Assembly: GCA_946413655.1 (NCBI GenBank)
Contig: CAMKLO010000023.1
Coordinates: 1-43,739, forward strand
Direction: 5' to 3'
DNA: 43,739 bases
Origin: an uncultured Fibrobacter sp.
GTDB taxonomy: Bacteria > Fibrobacterota > Fibrobacteria > Fibrobacterales > Fibrobacteraceae
This document shows positions 35,124 to 42,921 of the stretch, in pieces. The notes below the pieces were generated by a model that saw only the letters and a list, made by a program, of their open reading frames with translations, had not been told where the DNA came from and did no database searches. How positions within the stretch are numbered: position 1 is the first letter of the stretch; every line of letters starts with the position of its first letter. A program made the position numbers and the translations under genes.

Positions 35124-37769
35124 TTACTTTACCTGAACCATCTTGCCAAACGTTTTGTTTACGCTTTGGACAAAATAAATTCCTGATTTAAAATTCTTGG
35201 CATGCATCTGCTGGAGCACGGAACTCGTCGTCGGCACGCCCATCAAGCGGATTGTTCCAACATGGTGACCGCGGATATCAAAGACGTTCAGCGTAGAGCT
35301 GCGAGAGATATCCATATTCAGACCGTAACGGAGGCTCGGCTTGATAGAAACAAGTTCATCTTTACTCTTGCCAAACTTAATCCAGTCGATGTTCAGGAAA
35401 TCGCCCGTGATGACCACGCGAAGCACATGTTCGCCCGCTTCAAGAGCCGCAGTCTTTCCATCGACAAAGCTATAGGTGCTCCAGTCTTCGCCCTTCGGGG
35501 CAACAATGGTATCGCTAACGGCCTTGCCATCCATAACGAGCTGGAAGCCCGCATTTTCGGCCCCTGTAGAGACATTGGCGAGGAACACGTATTCACCAGC
35601 GTCGGCAACTTTCACCGTGTATTCCATCCATTCGCCAGCGCTCGTGTAACCCACGGCATAGCCCTTGCAGTCCTTCGTATTGAGCGTATCGGAGCAGCCA
35701 AGGCCAACTACATCCACGCCATCCTCGCGATAAACATTGCCTTCGTTCACAAAGTCCTTATCGCTATACGAAACGCTCTGGCCGCCTTCGTCGTAATTTT
35801 CCATTTCAATCAAGCCCGGAATCGTCATGTTTTCGACAAACGGAGTCTGCGTCATGGTGTTGGAGAAATCCGGAAGCGGGATGTTGTTGATTTTTTCACC
35901 GATTTTCTTGAATTCGCCCTGGAGACCCGCCGCAGCAGCAACTGACTCGATATAGCCACCGTTGTTGCGTTCTGTAAACTGACCCGCTTGATTACGGCCC
36001 ACACCGCTCGGAGCATTCCTGTAAGAGTTATTTTCGACAACAAAGCCACTAGAACCTTCGTCAAGGTAAATCGGGAGAACCCAGTAATCAGACCACTTGG
36101 AGGCACTGTAATCGTGGAGATAGTTTTCCTTGATTTCACTGCCCGTACCCTGATTACTCAAAGTGTAAATCGGACCGGAATCACAGAGCAAACGAGAAAT
36201 ATGATGAATGTTGTTCTTATTGACATGGTTGTTCGTCATAGCGGTTTGGTCTTTGGTCCAGCCAAACCCAAGAGAAATTCCGGAGTAGTTAGTGTAGGAA
36301 ACTTCGTTATTTTCAATCACTACATAGCGCGGATAGCCAGCACCGATACCCACAGCACCCTGATGTTCGTTTGTCGCGTTGGTCACGAGGTTATTGCGAA
36401 TGGTATCACGCGTACTGATTTCATCCTTGTCCTTCGGATTGTAAGCGATATGAATTTCGGTCGTGGAGTCTTGATAGAACTTGCCAAGCATAATACCAGC
36501 AGCGCCAATTTCATAGAACACGTTGCCTTCGATCACGTCATCGTTCGTTCCCGACACAAAGTCAAGGCCAGTTGCGGCCATTTGCGAAAAGGTGCAGTTC
36601 TTGACCAAGAAATGGTGAGCGTTTTCGACACGGAAGCCGGCATCGGGACGCCACAGCAAATACTTGTTGCTATTCAACCTTTCCCAATTTCCGCGGCCAG
36701 GATCCGGAAGGACATCCACATTGAAGTTTGCCGCCTGCAAATCCAAGAAGCCTTCTTCGCTGGGGCGAGTGTAGTTGGAATGAGCAAAGTTTAAGCCTTC
36801 AAAAGACATATAGCCAACTTTGTTCTTGGTATCCTTACCTAAAACGCTGAACATGGTATTGAGGCGGGGAGCAACCACATTGGCCGTAGCCATGTTTTCG
36901 CCAGAACGAGGCTTATAATAAAGCACACTATTCTTTTCATCCAGATACCATTCACCCGGAGCGTCAAGCAAATCGTAGGAATTCTCTAGATAGAAAACCT
37001 GCTGCTTGGGAGGATTACTCATGAAGGCGGTTCCGAGCATGGGGTAAGCGCGGTGGAACAGCTTGGTGCGTTCAGGATCCTTGGGAATAAGTTTTGCAGT
37101 CCCACCGTTCACCTGAACCTTTTCCAATCGCAAGATGCTTTCGGCCCAAGCAATCATCAAATGGATTTCAACATCCTCAATGTTCTTGATATTCTTGACG
37201 TAGTCCGCAGAAACATCAAAGGCGCGGCCCGTAGAGTCCACCTTCGTGAGACGCACGAAATCGTGATCAAAGGTGCCAGCACCCTTCTCATTTGAAGCAA
37301 CCGCGTTGGGGAAGCAAGCGCGAACAGCCTTCTTGCCGTTCACATACAACTGACGGAATCGACCATCGACGCCTTCGGCCTTCCAAATGTTATTCTTTTC
37401 GTCATGAATTGCCCAACCCGTAACCGGCATACCACCCGTGATGAGCGGATTTTCGCCGTCAGCAGCTTTATAACGCACGTAATGTCCATCCTTACCGCCA
37501 TCGGCTTCGGTAAAGTTGACTGTTGCTGGGAGCGCGTAGGTACCTTCGCGTAAAATCACTTCGATATCGCCCGTCATGTTACCGTTGATTTCACGCACGG
37601 CTTTCTGCGCCTGCGTAATCGTCTTGAAGGGAGCATCTTTTGTTCCCTTGTTCGAATCACTACCATTTGGAGCAACATAGAAAGTCGCCTGAACAGCAGC
37701 ATCAGCAATTGTTGCGCCTAAAAAAAGCGCAGAAATTGCGGCAAATTGACCAAACATCTTGAAGCCCAT
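35124..37769 (-). CDS. Secreted right-handed beta-helix protein with CBM6 (candidate glycosidase)
   Basis: An 881-residue exported protein. A signal peptide ends near residue 25. It begins FYVAPNGSDSNKGTKDAPF, typical of right-handed parallel beta-helix enzymes, then MPVTGWAIHDEKNNIWKAEG and FRQLYVNGKKAVRACFPN. The helix region continues to about residue 640 with Asn-rich turns. Two acidic motifs, CDSGPIYTLSN and YLDEGSSGFVVENN, are likely functional. The layout resembles GH141-type proteins more than pectate lyases, but I cannot exclude GH120 or an unclassified family. CBM6 (about 665-810) and a basic tail (LNVFDIRGHHVGTI ... SGIYFVQSVN) follow. It is first gene of an operon with GH43. The ATG at 37769, with GTGAGG upstream, is preferred to a GTG at 37781. 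Confidence 0.8.
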   Translation of the reverse strand: MGFKMFGQFAAISALFLGATIADAAVQATFYVAPNGSDSNKGTKDAPFKTITQAQKAVREINGNMTGDIEVILREGTYALPATVNFTEADGGKDGHYVRYKAADGENPLITGGMPVTGWAIHDEKNNIWKAEGVDGRFRQLYVNGKKAVRACFPNAVASNEKGAGTFDHDFVRLTKVDSTGRAFDVSADYVKNIKNIEDVEIHLMIAWAESILRLEKVQVNGGTAKLIPKDPERTKLFHRAYPMLGTAFMSNPPKQQVFYLENSYDLLDAPGEWYLDEKNSVLYYKPRSGENMATANVVAPRLNTMFSVLGKDTKNKVGYMSFEGLNFAHSNYTRPSEEGFLDLQAANFNVDVLPDPGRGNWERLNSNKYLLWRPDAGFRVENAHHFLVKNCTFSQMAATGLDFVSGTNDDVIEGNVFYEIGAAGIMLGKFYQDSTTEIHIAYNPKDKDEISTRDTIRNNLVTNATNEHQGAVGIGAGYPRYVVIENNEVSYTNYSGISLGFGWTKDQTAMTNNHVNKNNIHHISRLLCDSGPIYTLSNQGTGSEIKENYLHDYSASKWSDYWVLPIYLDEGSSGFVVENNSYRNAPSGVGRNQAGQFTERNNGGYIESVAAAAGLQGEFKKIGEKINNIPLPDFSNTMTQTPFVENMTIPGLIEMENYDEGGQSVSYSDKDFVNEGNVYREDGVDVVGLGCSDTLNTKDCKGYAVGYTSAGEWMEYTVKVADAGEYVFLANVSTGAENAGFQLVMDGKAVSDTIVAPKGEDWSTYSFVDGKTAALEAGEHVLRVVITGDFLNIDWIKFGKSKDELVSIKPSLRYGLNMDISRSSTLNVFDIRGHHVGTIRLMGVPTTSSVLQQMHAKNFKSGIYFVQSVNKTFGKMVQVK

Positions 37770-37810
37770 ACCTAACCTCACTTAATGACTATTTATAGTA
37801 CACCCTAACA

Positions 37811-37882
37811 ACACTTAAAAAATATTCTTCGATTTGCGTTTTTTTTCATATTCCACATCAATCATTGTGGACTGTTTATCCA
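37811..37882 (-). promoter_or_regulatory. Beta-helix/GH43 operon promoter: 15-bp palindrome plus AT box
   Basis: TGGACTGTTTATCCA (37868-37882), an inverted TGGA-N7-TCCA, lies 99 bp before the start. The AT box AATATTTTTTAAGTG is at about 37811-37826, 41 bp away. Confidence 0.65.
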
Positions 37883-37892
37883 TAAGTGATAG

Positions 37893-37927
37893 GTAGGAAG
37901 TAGGCAGTAGGCAGTAGGCAGTAGGAA
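37893..37927. repeat. Period-7 array (GTAGGCA units)
   Basis: Heptamers GTAGGAA, GTAGGCA x3, GTAGGAA, the GCAGTAG phase of which is identical to units at 820-833 read on the other strand. Confidence 0.85.
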
Positions 37928-38067
37928 GTGGACGCGTCATCCTGACGACCTGTCATCCTCGGGAAACCAGTGAAGGTATGGGCTATGGGCTCGGTCGCTT
38001 ACGGCTCCCTTTGAGGTATGAGGAATGGGGGTTAGTTGGGATAGCTTAGTTGGTAGAACTTAGGGAC

Positions 38068-38103
38068 GTCATCCTGAGGGGCTCACCCCGAAGGATCCAG
38101 TGA
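38068..38103. repeat. CAGGATGAC/GGATCC dispersed element, inverted
   Basis: GTCATCCTGAGGGG...CCCCGAAGGATCC, in the opposite orientation to the copies at 10342, 27050 and 40523, with a GGGGCTCACCCC core hairpin. Confidence 0.7.
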
Positions 38104-38234
38104 AGGTATGGGGTATGGGGTTATTGTAATTAGAAATGCGCCAAGGCTTGCGAAACAAGCCGTCCTCAAAGCGAAGCGACCCCAGAGGAGCTTTAGCTCC
38201 GTGCTCATAGCCCAAAGCGAAGTTCCCTAGTCTT

Positions 38235-40145
38235 TTATTTTGCGATGTTCACGCGATAGATTTGATTACCCTTGACGGAACGCACCATGTACATGCCACG
38301 TGCGTAACCCGCATGCTTAAGCGCCTGAGCCGTACCCATGCCGTTCAAGTCGATGCGGCCAAGGTGCTTACCCGTTGCACTGAACACGTTGTACGAATTT
38401 TCGGATTTGGACAATGCCAGTCGAGCAGAGACCTTATCCGTCTTGTCTTCGCACTTTTCCTTATCGCAGAAGTTGATGTAGTCAATGTCCATCCAATCGC
38501 CGGTTACCGTAAAGCGAAGAATGTGTTCGCCCTCGGTCAGCTCAGCCTTGGCCTCGACCTCGTTGTATTCATCGAAGTTGTTTTCGCCGGTAGTTGCTGC
38601 CGGGACTGCAATTTCTTCGGTAATATCCTTACCATCCACGGAAAGCTTGAAGCTCCCTGTTGTACCGCCCGAAGCCACGGCAGCGTACATGAAGTAAGTC
38701 CCCGTCTTGGCAACCTTCACGGTGTATTCGAGCCATTCACCCGCCTGGTTATAGCCGACAACGACGCCAGTAGCCTTCTTGTACAGGTCAACTCCCGTAT
38801 CCTTGCGGTAGTCGCTATCGCCATGATTTTCGGTATCGCTTTCGTTATAAGTTGTGTTGCCCTGGCCTACACCGTTAATGTCGAAATCTTCCATTTCAAT
38901 CTTGCCCGGAATGTCGAGAGGCTTGCCCTTGAACATCTCGCGAGGAACCGGCTTGAGAACCAAGCGGAGGAGCGCTGAGCCGTGAGCCGGGAGCTCGATA
39001 GAAACGCTGGAAACCGGTCCCAAATCCTTCTTCTTCCAAGCATCGCGGACTTCCACTTCGCCTTCTACGCCAATATCTTTAAAATTGCATTCAACAGTCT
39101 GGGTAGAATTGTTGTTGTTCAAAAGAGCCACGGCAAGATCGCCATTTTTCAAAGGTTTGGTCCAGACCTGCTTGCCTTGCTTGTCAGAAATGCGGTGGCC
39201 CTGAACGCCCAGAGAATCCTGGTTGATGGCAATCATGTCCTTGTTCAGGTAGAGTTCCTTGGTTTCGTTGCTCATATTGCGAACGTCAGAACTGATCATG
39301 ATGGGGGCCGCCATGATGGACCACATCGTCATCTGGGAACGCTGTTCTTCGTAAGAGAGGCCCCTGTTGCCCACTTCGAGCATGTCCGGGTCATTCCAGT
39401 GGCCAGGCTTTGCAATTTGCCAATACTTGTTGTTGGCATCGATAATTTCATAGACACCGCGGTACCAAGAGGTAGAAATCCATTCGGGGCCGATATCGAA
39501 AGTGGTACGCCAGAGGTTAGCGATTTTTGGCATCCAGTCCTTGTATTCCCACATACAAATGCTGAACACGATGTCGCGTCCAGAATTGCGAAGAGCCTTA
39601 GACATGGCGGTGTAATCTTTTTCCTGGGTTCTTGGATCGGAATCGCAGTTATCGTACTTCCAGTAGTCAACGCCCCATTCGGCGAGCTTCTTGGCATCCT
39701 GTTCTTCGTGACCATTGGAACCGCTCTGGCTTTGCCAGTTGCTATTGTAATGGTGGCAGGTACGCTTGCCGCGGTCGCCATAAAGGCCGAACTTCAGGCC
39801 TTTCTTATGCACGTAATCGGCAATGGCCTTCATGCCGCTCGGAAAAGTCTTCGGATTGTGCGTAAGATCGCCATTGGCATCGCGCTTGGTATCCATCCAG
39901 TTATCGTCAAGGTTAAGGAAAACGTAGCCAGCATCCTTCAAACCAGAAGAAACCATTGCATCGGCAATTTCCTGAATCTGTTTTTCATTGATGTTTTCGT
40001 GGAAAACGTTCCAGCTGTTCCATCCCAGCGGCGGCGTAAGCACCAAAGTATCGGCGCTCGCAAAAGCCGAGCCCGCCAAACCTGCCAAAGCCAAAGTTGC
40101 CAACACACCAAGTTTGCAACTATCTTTTTTCTTCAAACCAAACAT
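38235..40145 (-). CDS. Secreted GH27 alpha-galactosidase with CBM6
   Basis: A 636-residue family 27 enzyme that removes terminal alpha-galactose (or beta-L-arabinopyranose in some members). A signal peptide ends near residue 29 (SAFASAD). The barrel starts LTPPLGWNSWN, a family hallmark. The nucleophile is Asp165 in YWKYDNCD; the acid/base lies in HWNDPDMLEVG (Asp252 or Asp254). A C-terminal beta domain (about 310-395) is followed by CBM6 (about 405-550; IPGKIEMEDFD to MDIDYINF), then the basic tail (YNVFSATGKHLGRI ... GMYMVRSVKGN ... VNIAK). The ATG at 40145 has AGGAG 5 bp upstream; an alternative GTG overlaps that site. Alpha-galactosidase is the default call; the exact substrate is inferred. 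Confidence 0.93.
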   Translation of the reverse strand: MFGLKKKDSCKLGVLATLALAGLAGSAFASADTLVLTPPLGWNSWNVFHENINEKQIQEIADAMVSSGLKDAGYVFLNLDDNWMDTKRDANGDLTHNPKTFPSGMKAIADYVHKKGLKFGLYGDRGKRTCHHYNSNWQSQSGSNGHEEQDAKKLAEWGVDYWKYDNCDSDPRTQEKDYTAMSKALRNSGRDIVFSICMWEYKDWMPKIANLWRTTFDIGPEWISTSWYRGVYEIIDANNKYWQIAKPGHWNDPDMLEVGNRGLSYEEQRSQMTMWSIMAAPIMISSDVRNMSNETKELYLNKDMIAINQDSLGVQGHRISDKQGKQVWTKPLKNGDLAVALLNNNNSTQTVECNFKDIGVEGEVEVRDAWKKKDLGPVSSVSIELPAHGSALLRLVLKPVPREMFKGKPLDIPGKIEMEDFDINGVGQGNTTYNESDTENHGDSDYRKDTGVDLYKKATGVVVGYNQAGEWLEYTVKVAKTGTYFMYAAVASGGTTGSFKLSVDGKDITEEIAVPAATTGENNFDEYNEVEAKAELTEGEHILRFTVTGDWMDIDYINFCDKEKCEDKTDKVSARLALSKSENSYNVFSATGKHLGRIDLNGMGTAQALKHAGYARGMYMVRSVKGNQIYRVNIAK

Positions 40146-40181
40146 AGGCACTCCTGTTCCTAGGTATTATTATCCCCAAAC

Positions 40182-40246
40182 TAAAAATACCCCCAAAAAG
40201 CAAAAAAAAGCCGCAGATTACGGAGATTCCTTTGACATTTTATCCA
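40182..40246 (-). promoter_or_regulatory. GH27 promoter: 15-bp palindrome plus AT box
   Basis: TTGACATTTTATCCA (40232-40246) lies 87 bp before the start. The AT box TATTTTTAG is at about 40182-40190, 41 bp away. Confidence 0.6.
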
Positions 40247-40396
40247 CGATGGATACAAAAAAAACCGGAAACAAGTCCGGGGTGACAATGAAATGGAAGC
40301 CGTCATTCTGAGCGGTGAAACGCGATATAGAATTGTTAGCAACATGCTGCTCTACAATTCATAAGCTCTTTGGGCTAGAATCCAGTTCAGTTCTTT

Positions 40397-40507
40397 AACT
40401 GGATGGGGCTACGCCCCTCCCCTTTGGCTCGGTCATGCCCAAGCTTGCTTGGGCGCGACTCTCGCCTTTTGGGGAGTCTTCACCCCTTGCGGGGCTCAGG
40501 ATGACGC
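40397..40507. repeat. Composite hairpin repeat, copy C
   Basis: CTGGATGGGGCTACGCCCC, TTGGCTCGGTCAT, a GCCCAAGC/GCTTGGGC hairpin, ACTCTCGCCTTTTGGGGAGT and CTCAGGATGAC. The hairpin replaces the ATGAG/CTCAT stem of copies A and B while remaining paired. Confidence 0.8.
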
Positions 40508-40522
40508 AACTACCTCCGCATT

Positions 40523-40556
40523 GGATCCTTCACCCCTTGCGGGGTTCAGGATGACG
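40523..40556. repeat. GGATCC...CAGGATGACG dispersed element
   Basis: GGATCCTTCACCCC, TTGC, GGGGTTCAGGATGACG; the core CCCC/GGGG pairs. It sits directly after copy C. Confidence 0.7.
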
Positions 40557-40570
40557 TTCTCATTGCTGTC

Positions 40571-40591
40571 ATGCCGCACTTGTTGCGGCAT
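40571..40591. repeat. ATGCC-type hairpin
   Basis: ATGCCGCA/TGCGGCAT, 8-bp perfect arms with a CTTGT loop, just past the esterase stop codon. Confidence 0.7.
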
Positions 40592-40604
40592 CACCTTACA
40601 CGGT

Positions 40605-42797
40605 TTACTTCAACAATTTCTTGCCGTAGTATGCGCCGCGAGCCTTGTTGGCCTTATCGCCTACGTAGCGGCCCTTGAGGTCATAGGTACGTGCGCCAGC
40701 ATTGTTCATGCGGAACTCGCCCGTGCGGGTATTGAACTGGCCGATGACGGTCGTATGTTCTTCATTACCGTCTTCGTTATCGATAACCACGCTCATGAAC
40801 TCAGGCAGTTCGGACGGACGAATCGCGTAAGCGCCGTTCGCACGCACAGACGATATATTTTCCTTGACGAGATAGGCACGCATCGGAGTAATCCAAGCGC
40901 CTTCACCAACCTTCACGAAATCGCCCACATCGATGTTATTTTCTTTGGATTCGCTTGCCGCAAAGCCGTAGGCGTAACCAGTTTCAGGATCACAATTTTG
41001 TTTTTCAGTTGAACAGGAGGGTCCCCACTTCTTGTATTCCCATGTGCCACGGAATGTCCAGCCGTCAATAGAGACGTCCGTCTCCGTAGTAGGAGTCTCC
41101 TTAAGCGTTATAGGATCATTTATGCCACTGTTAACACTAAACGTTTTCGCGTTCATCTGCACCAAATACGGAGTGTTTGCAGCCAATTCTACATTTTCAT
41201 AAGTCATGGGGAACCCTTCAGCATCAGTTATTTCGTGAGCAGAGACCCAATCACCCGTAGCCCACACGACCTTCATCCTGATGGCATCCTTGCCATCCTT
41301 CTTGCCGAGGCCATTATAACGGAGCACCGCAGCGAGTCCATTAACTTTGTTCGTATTCACAGAGAACGGAAGTGTCAAAGTCGAATAGACAGAAGGTGTA
41401 AATTCGCGATTGAACGATACACTAGCCACCTTGATATCTGAAGGAATATTGACAATGTCCGTACCGTCGTAGCCGCCGTCAATCACAGCATAGACGCTGT
41501 CTTCTTTGTCATTGGCCCTAGCAATGGTAACGCCAGCCAATGCATGGAGAACCTTGTCCGAAGTAGCGAGCTTGTAAAGGAAGTCGAAAACTCTTGACTG
41601 GACTTCTTCAGTGTAACCTTCTTTGTTGTAGAATTCATGTTTTTGACCTTCTACAAAATACGTTTCCGGTTTTGCCTTGGTACCATTATTGACTTTCAAA
41701 ACAGAATCGATGACGAAACTACCATAAAGAGTCGGGGCATCGATTGTGAACGTCACATGTTCTTCCAGCGTAGGTGCCAATCCTGCATATTCATCGGGAA
41801 GCAGGGAACCTGCACTGAAATTTTTCATCGGCTGACCTTCCTTGAAAAGGACTGTTCCATCAGCATCACCATGAGCAAGGAAAATCGGGGTCTTGTTATA
41901 CTTAAGGATTGCCGGATTATGGATAGCCCCCCACAAAGCCACAGCGCCATTAGCGTGAGCATCCAATGTATTTCCCACACCATAATCATTCAAACCACCG
42001 AGAGCCGGGCGATTAAGCCCTGCTTGATAACTCTCAGGAGGAAAATCTGTTTCCTTGCTTGTATAAATATTCTCTATAGCAAGAATCGCACCGGCACTAT
42101 TACCAAGAACATAAATTCTTTCTGGATCAATACCATACGTTTCTGCATTCGCGCGCAAGTAGCGAACCGCAGCGTTGATATCCTGTACGCCACGATAAAC
42201 GGCACGAGCATAATCATCAGCTTCAATGGATAAATCATAATAATTACTATTTATATCACTAAACAAAGCCAATGGAATGGCTTTTTCTACATCCATACCT
42301 CCACCCACAAAGACAGCAGCATTTTTAGCAAGAGTTACAGGATCCGTAAAATCGCCCTGAACCGTTACTCCAAGACGATACCCAATAGAAGCAGCAACAA
42401 AACCGCGTGCAGCAAGCGAACCACAGTAAGCTACAGACTTTTGATCTGTATCATCCTTCGCGCCAGCTACAAAAGAGCCTCCATGAGCAACAATAACAGC
42501 AGCACGTTTTTTTTCACCATCGTTCTTCGGACTATAAATGTCCATTTTCAAATCAACAAGAGATTCGTCAGTTTCATTCGCGTAAAAAGAAATATTTTGT
42601 TTAAAAATATCTTGTACAATAGCCATTAAATTGTGCCTAGCGCTGAGCTGCGGAACCCCAGTCGCGTAAACCACATTCTTAGTCGTATCAACTTCAAACA
42701 TGCGGTCCTTGTAACGGACATCAGCATTCGCAGCCGTCGCAAAGGCGGCAACAGCAACTAAAGCAATCGGTAATTTATAATTAAAAAGAGATTTCAT
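40605..42797 (-). CDS. Large secreted alpha/beta-hydrolase esterase (carboxylesterase-like)
   Basis: A 730-residue exported serine esterase. A signal peptide ends near residue 26 (ANADVRY). The hydrolase domain (about 60-425) has the oxyanion motif VAHGGSF, nucleophile Ser234 in LGNSAGAIL, a likely acid in AHGDADGTV and His387 in GQKHEFY. This pattern suits acetyl-xylan, feruloyl or other carbohydrate esterases; the substrate is unknown. A further 300 residues of beta-rich sequence (DGWTFRGTWEYKKWG) follow. The C-terminus (TYDLKGRYVGDK, then GAYYGKKLLK) is a tail type different from the neighbours, and there is no CBM6. The ATG at 42797 has GGAGGG upstream; earlier in-frame starts overlap the promoter. 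Confidence 0.85.
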   Translation of the reverse strand: MKSLFNYKLPIALVAVAAFATAANADVRYKDRMFEVDTTKNVVYATGVPQLSARHNLMAIVQDIFKQNISFYANETDESLVDLKMDIYSPKNDGEKKRAAVIVAHGGSFVAGAKDDTDQKSVAYCGSLAARGFVAASIGYRLGVTVQGDFTDPVTLAKNAAVFVGGGMDVEKAIPLALFSDINSNYYDLSIEADDYARAVYRGVQDINAAVRYLRANAETYGIDPERIYVLGNSAGAILAIENIYTSKETDFPPESYQAGLNRPALGGLNDYGVGNTLDAHANGAVALWGAIHNPAILKYNKTPIFLAHGDADGTVLFKEGQPMKNFSAGSLLPDEYAGLAPTLEEHVTFTIDAPTLYGSFVIDSVLKVNNGTKAKPETYFVEGQKHEFYNKEGYTEEVQSRVFDFLYKLATSDKVLHALAGVTIARANDKEDSVYAVIDGGYDGTDIVNIPSDIKVASVSFNREFTPSVYSTLTLPFSVNTNKVNGLAAVLRYNGLGKKDGKDAIRMKVVWATGDWVSAHEITDAEGFPMTYENVELAANTPYLVQMNAKTFSVNSGINDPITLKETPTTETDVSIDGWTFRGTWEYKKWGPSCSTEKQNCDPETGYAYGFAASESKENNIDVGDFVKVGEGAWITPMRAYLVKENISSVRANGAYAIRPSELPEFMSVVIDNEDGNEEHTTVIGQFNTRTGEFRMNNAGARTYDLKGRYVGDKANKARGAYYGKKLLK

Positions 42798-42831
42798 GAA
42801 ACCCTCCGGATAAAAACATACAAAATATAAC

Positions 42832-42859
42832 ATATTATTTTCTGTTTTATTTACGTCAA
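42832..42859 (-). promoter_or_regulatory. Sigma70-like promoter of the esterase gene
   Basis: On the - strand TTGACG (42854-42859), a 16-bp spacer and TAATAT (42832-42837) lie about 35-60 bp before the start. It has a good -35 box but no TKGAY-N5-RTCMA palindrome, unlike most enzyme genes in the window. Confidence 0.65.
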
Positions 42860-42861
42860 CC

Positions 42862-42888
42862 AAAAAAAAATCCCCCTAGAACGGGGGA
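42862..42888 (-). terminator. Terminator of the partial esterase gene
   Basis: CCCCC/GGGGG stem with a TAGAAC loop (42872-42887), followed on the - strand by about nine T. Confidence 0.88.
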
Positions 42889-42921
42889 CTGTCCTGATGG
42901 AGAGAACGAATTTAAACCTTT

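Larger units (their letters stand above)
37770..38234. other. Intergenic region between GH27 and the beta-helix gene
   Basis: About 465 bp without a gene. It holds the beta-helix promoter module (37811-37882), a period-7 array (37893-37927), GTCATCCTGA fragments (37938-37975), an inverted GGATCC/CAGGATGACG element (38068-38103) and CCAGAGGAGCTTTAGCTCC-type hairpin debris near 38180-38200. I see no clear terminator for GH27. Confidence 0.65.
40146..40604. other. Intergenic region between the esterase and GH27
   Basis: About 460 bp without a gene. It holds the GH27 promoter module (40182-40246), a TCATTCTGAGC fragment near 40303, composite repeat copy C (40397-40507), a GGATCC...CAGGATGACG element (40523-40556) and an ATGCC-type hairpin (40571-40591). 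I see no T-tailed terminator for the esterase. Confidence 0.65.

Noticed and set aside
37770..38234. Search for tRNA or small RNA genes in the larger gaps
   Set aside because: No cloverleaf, no CCA end and no promoter-terminator pair around a non-coding unit was seen here or in the other gaps.
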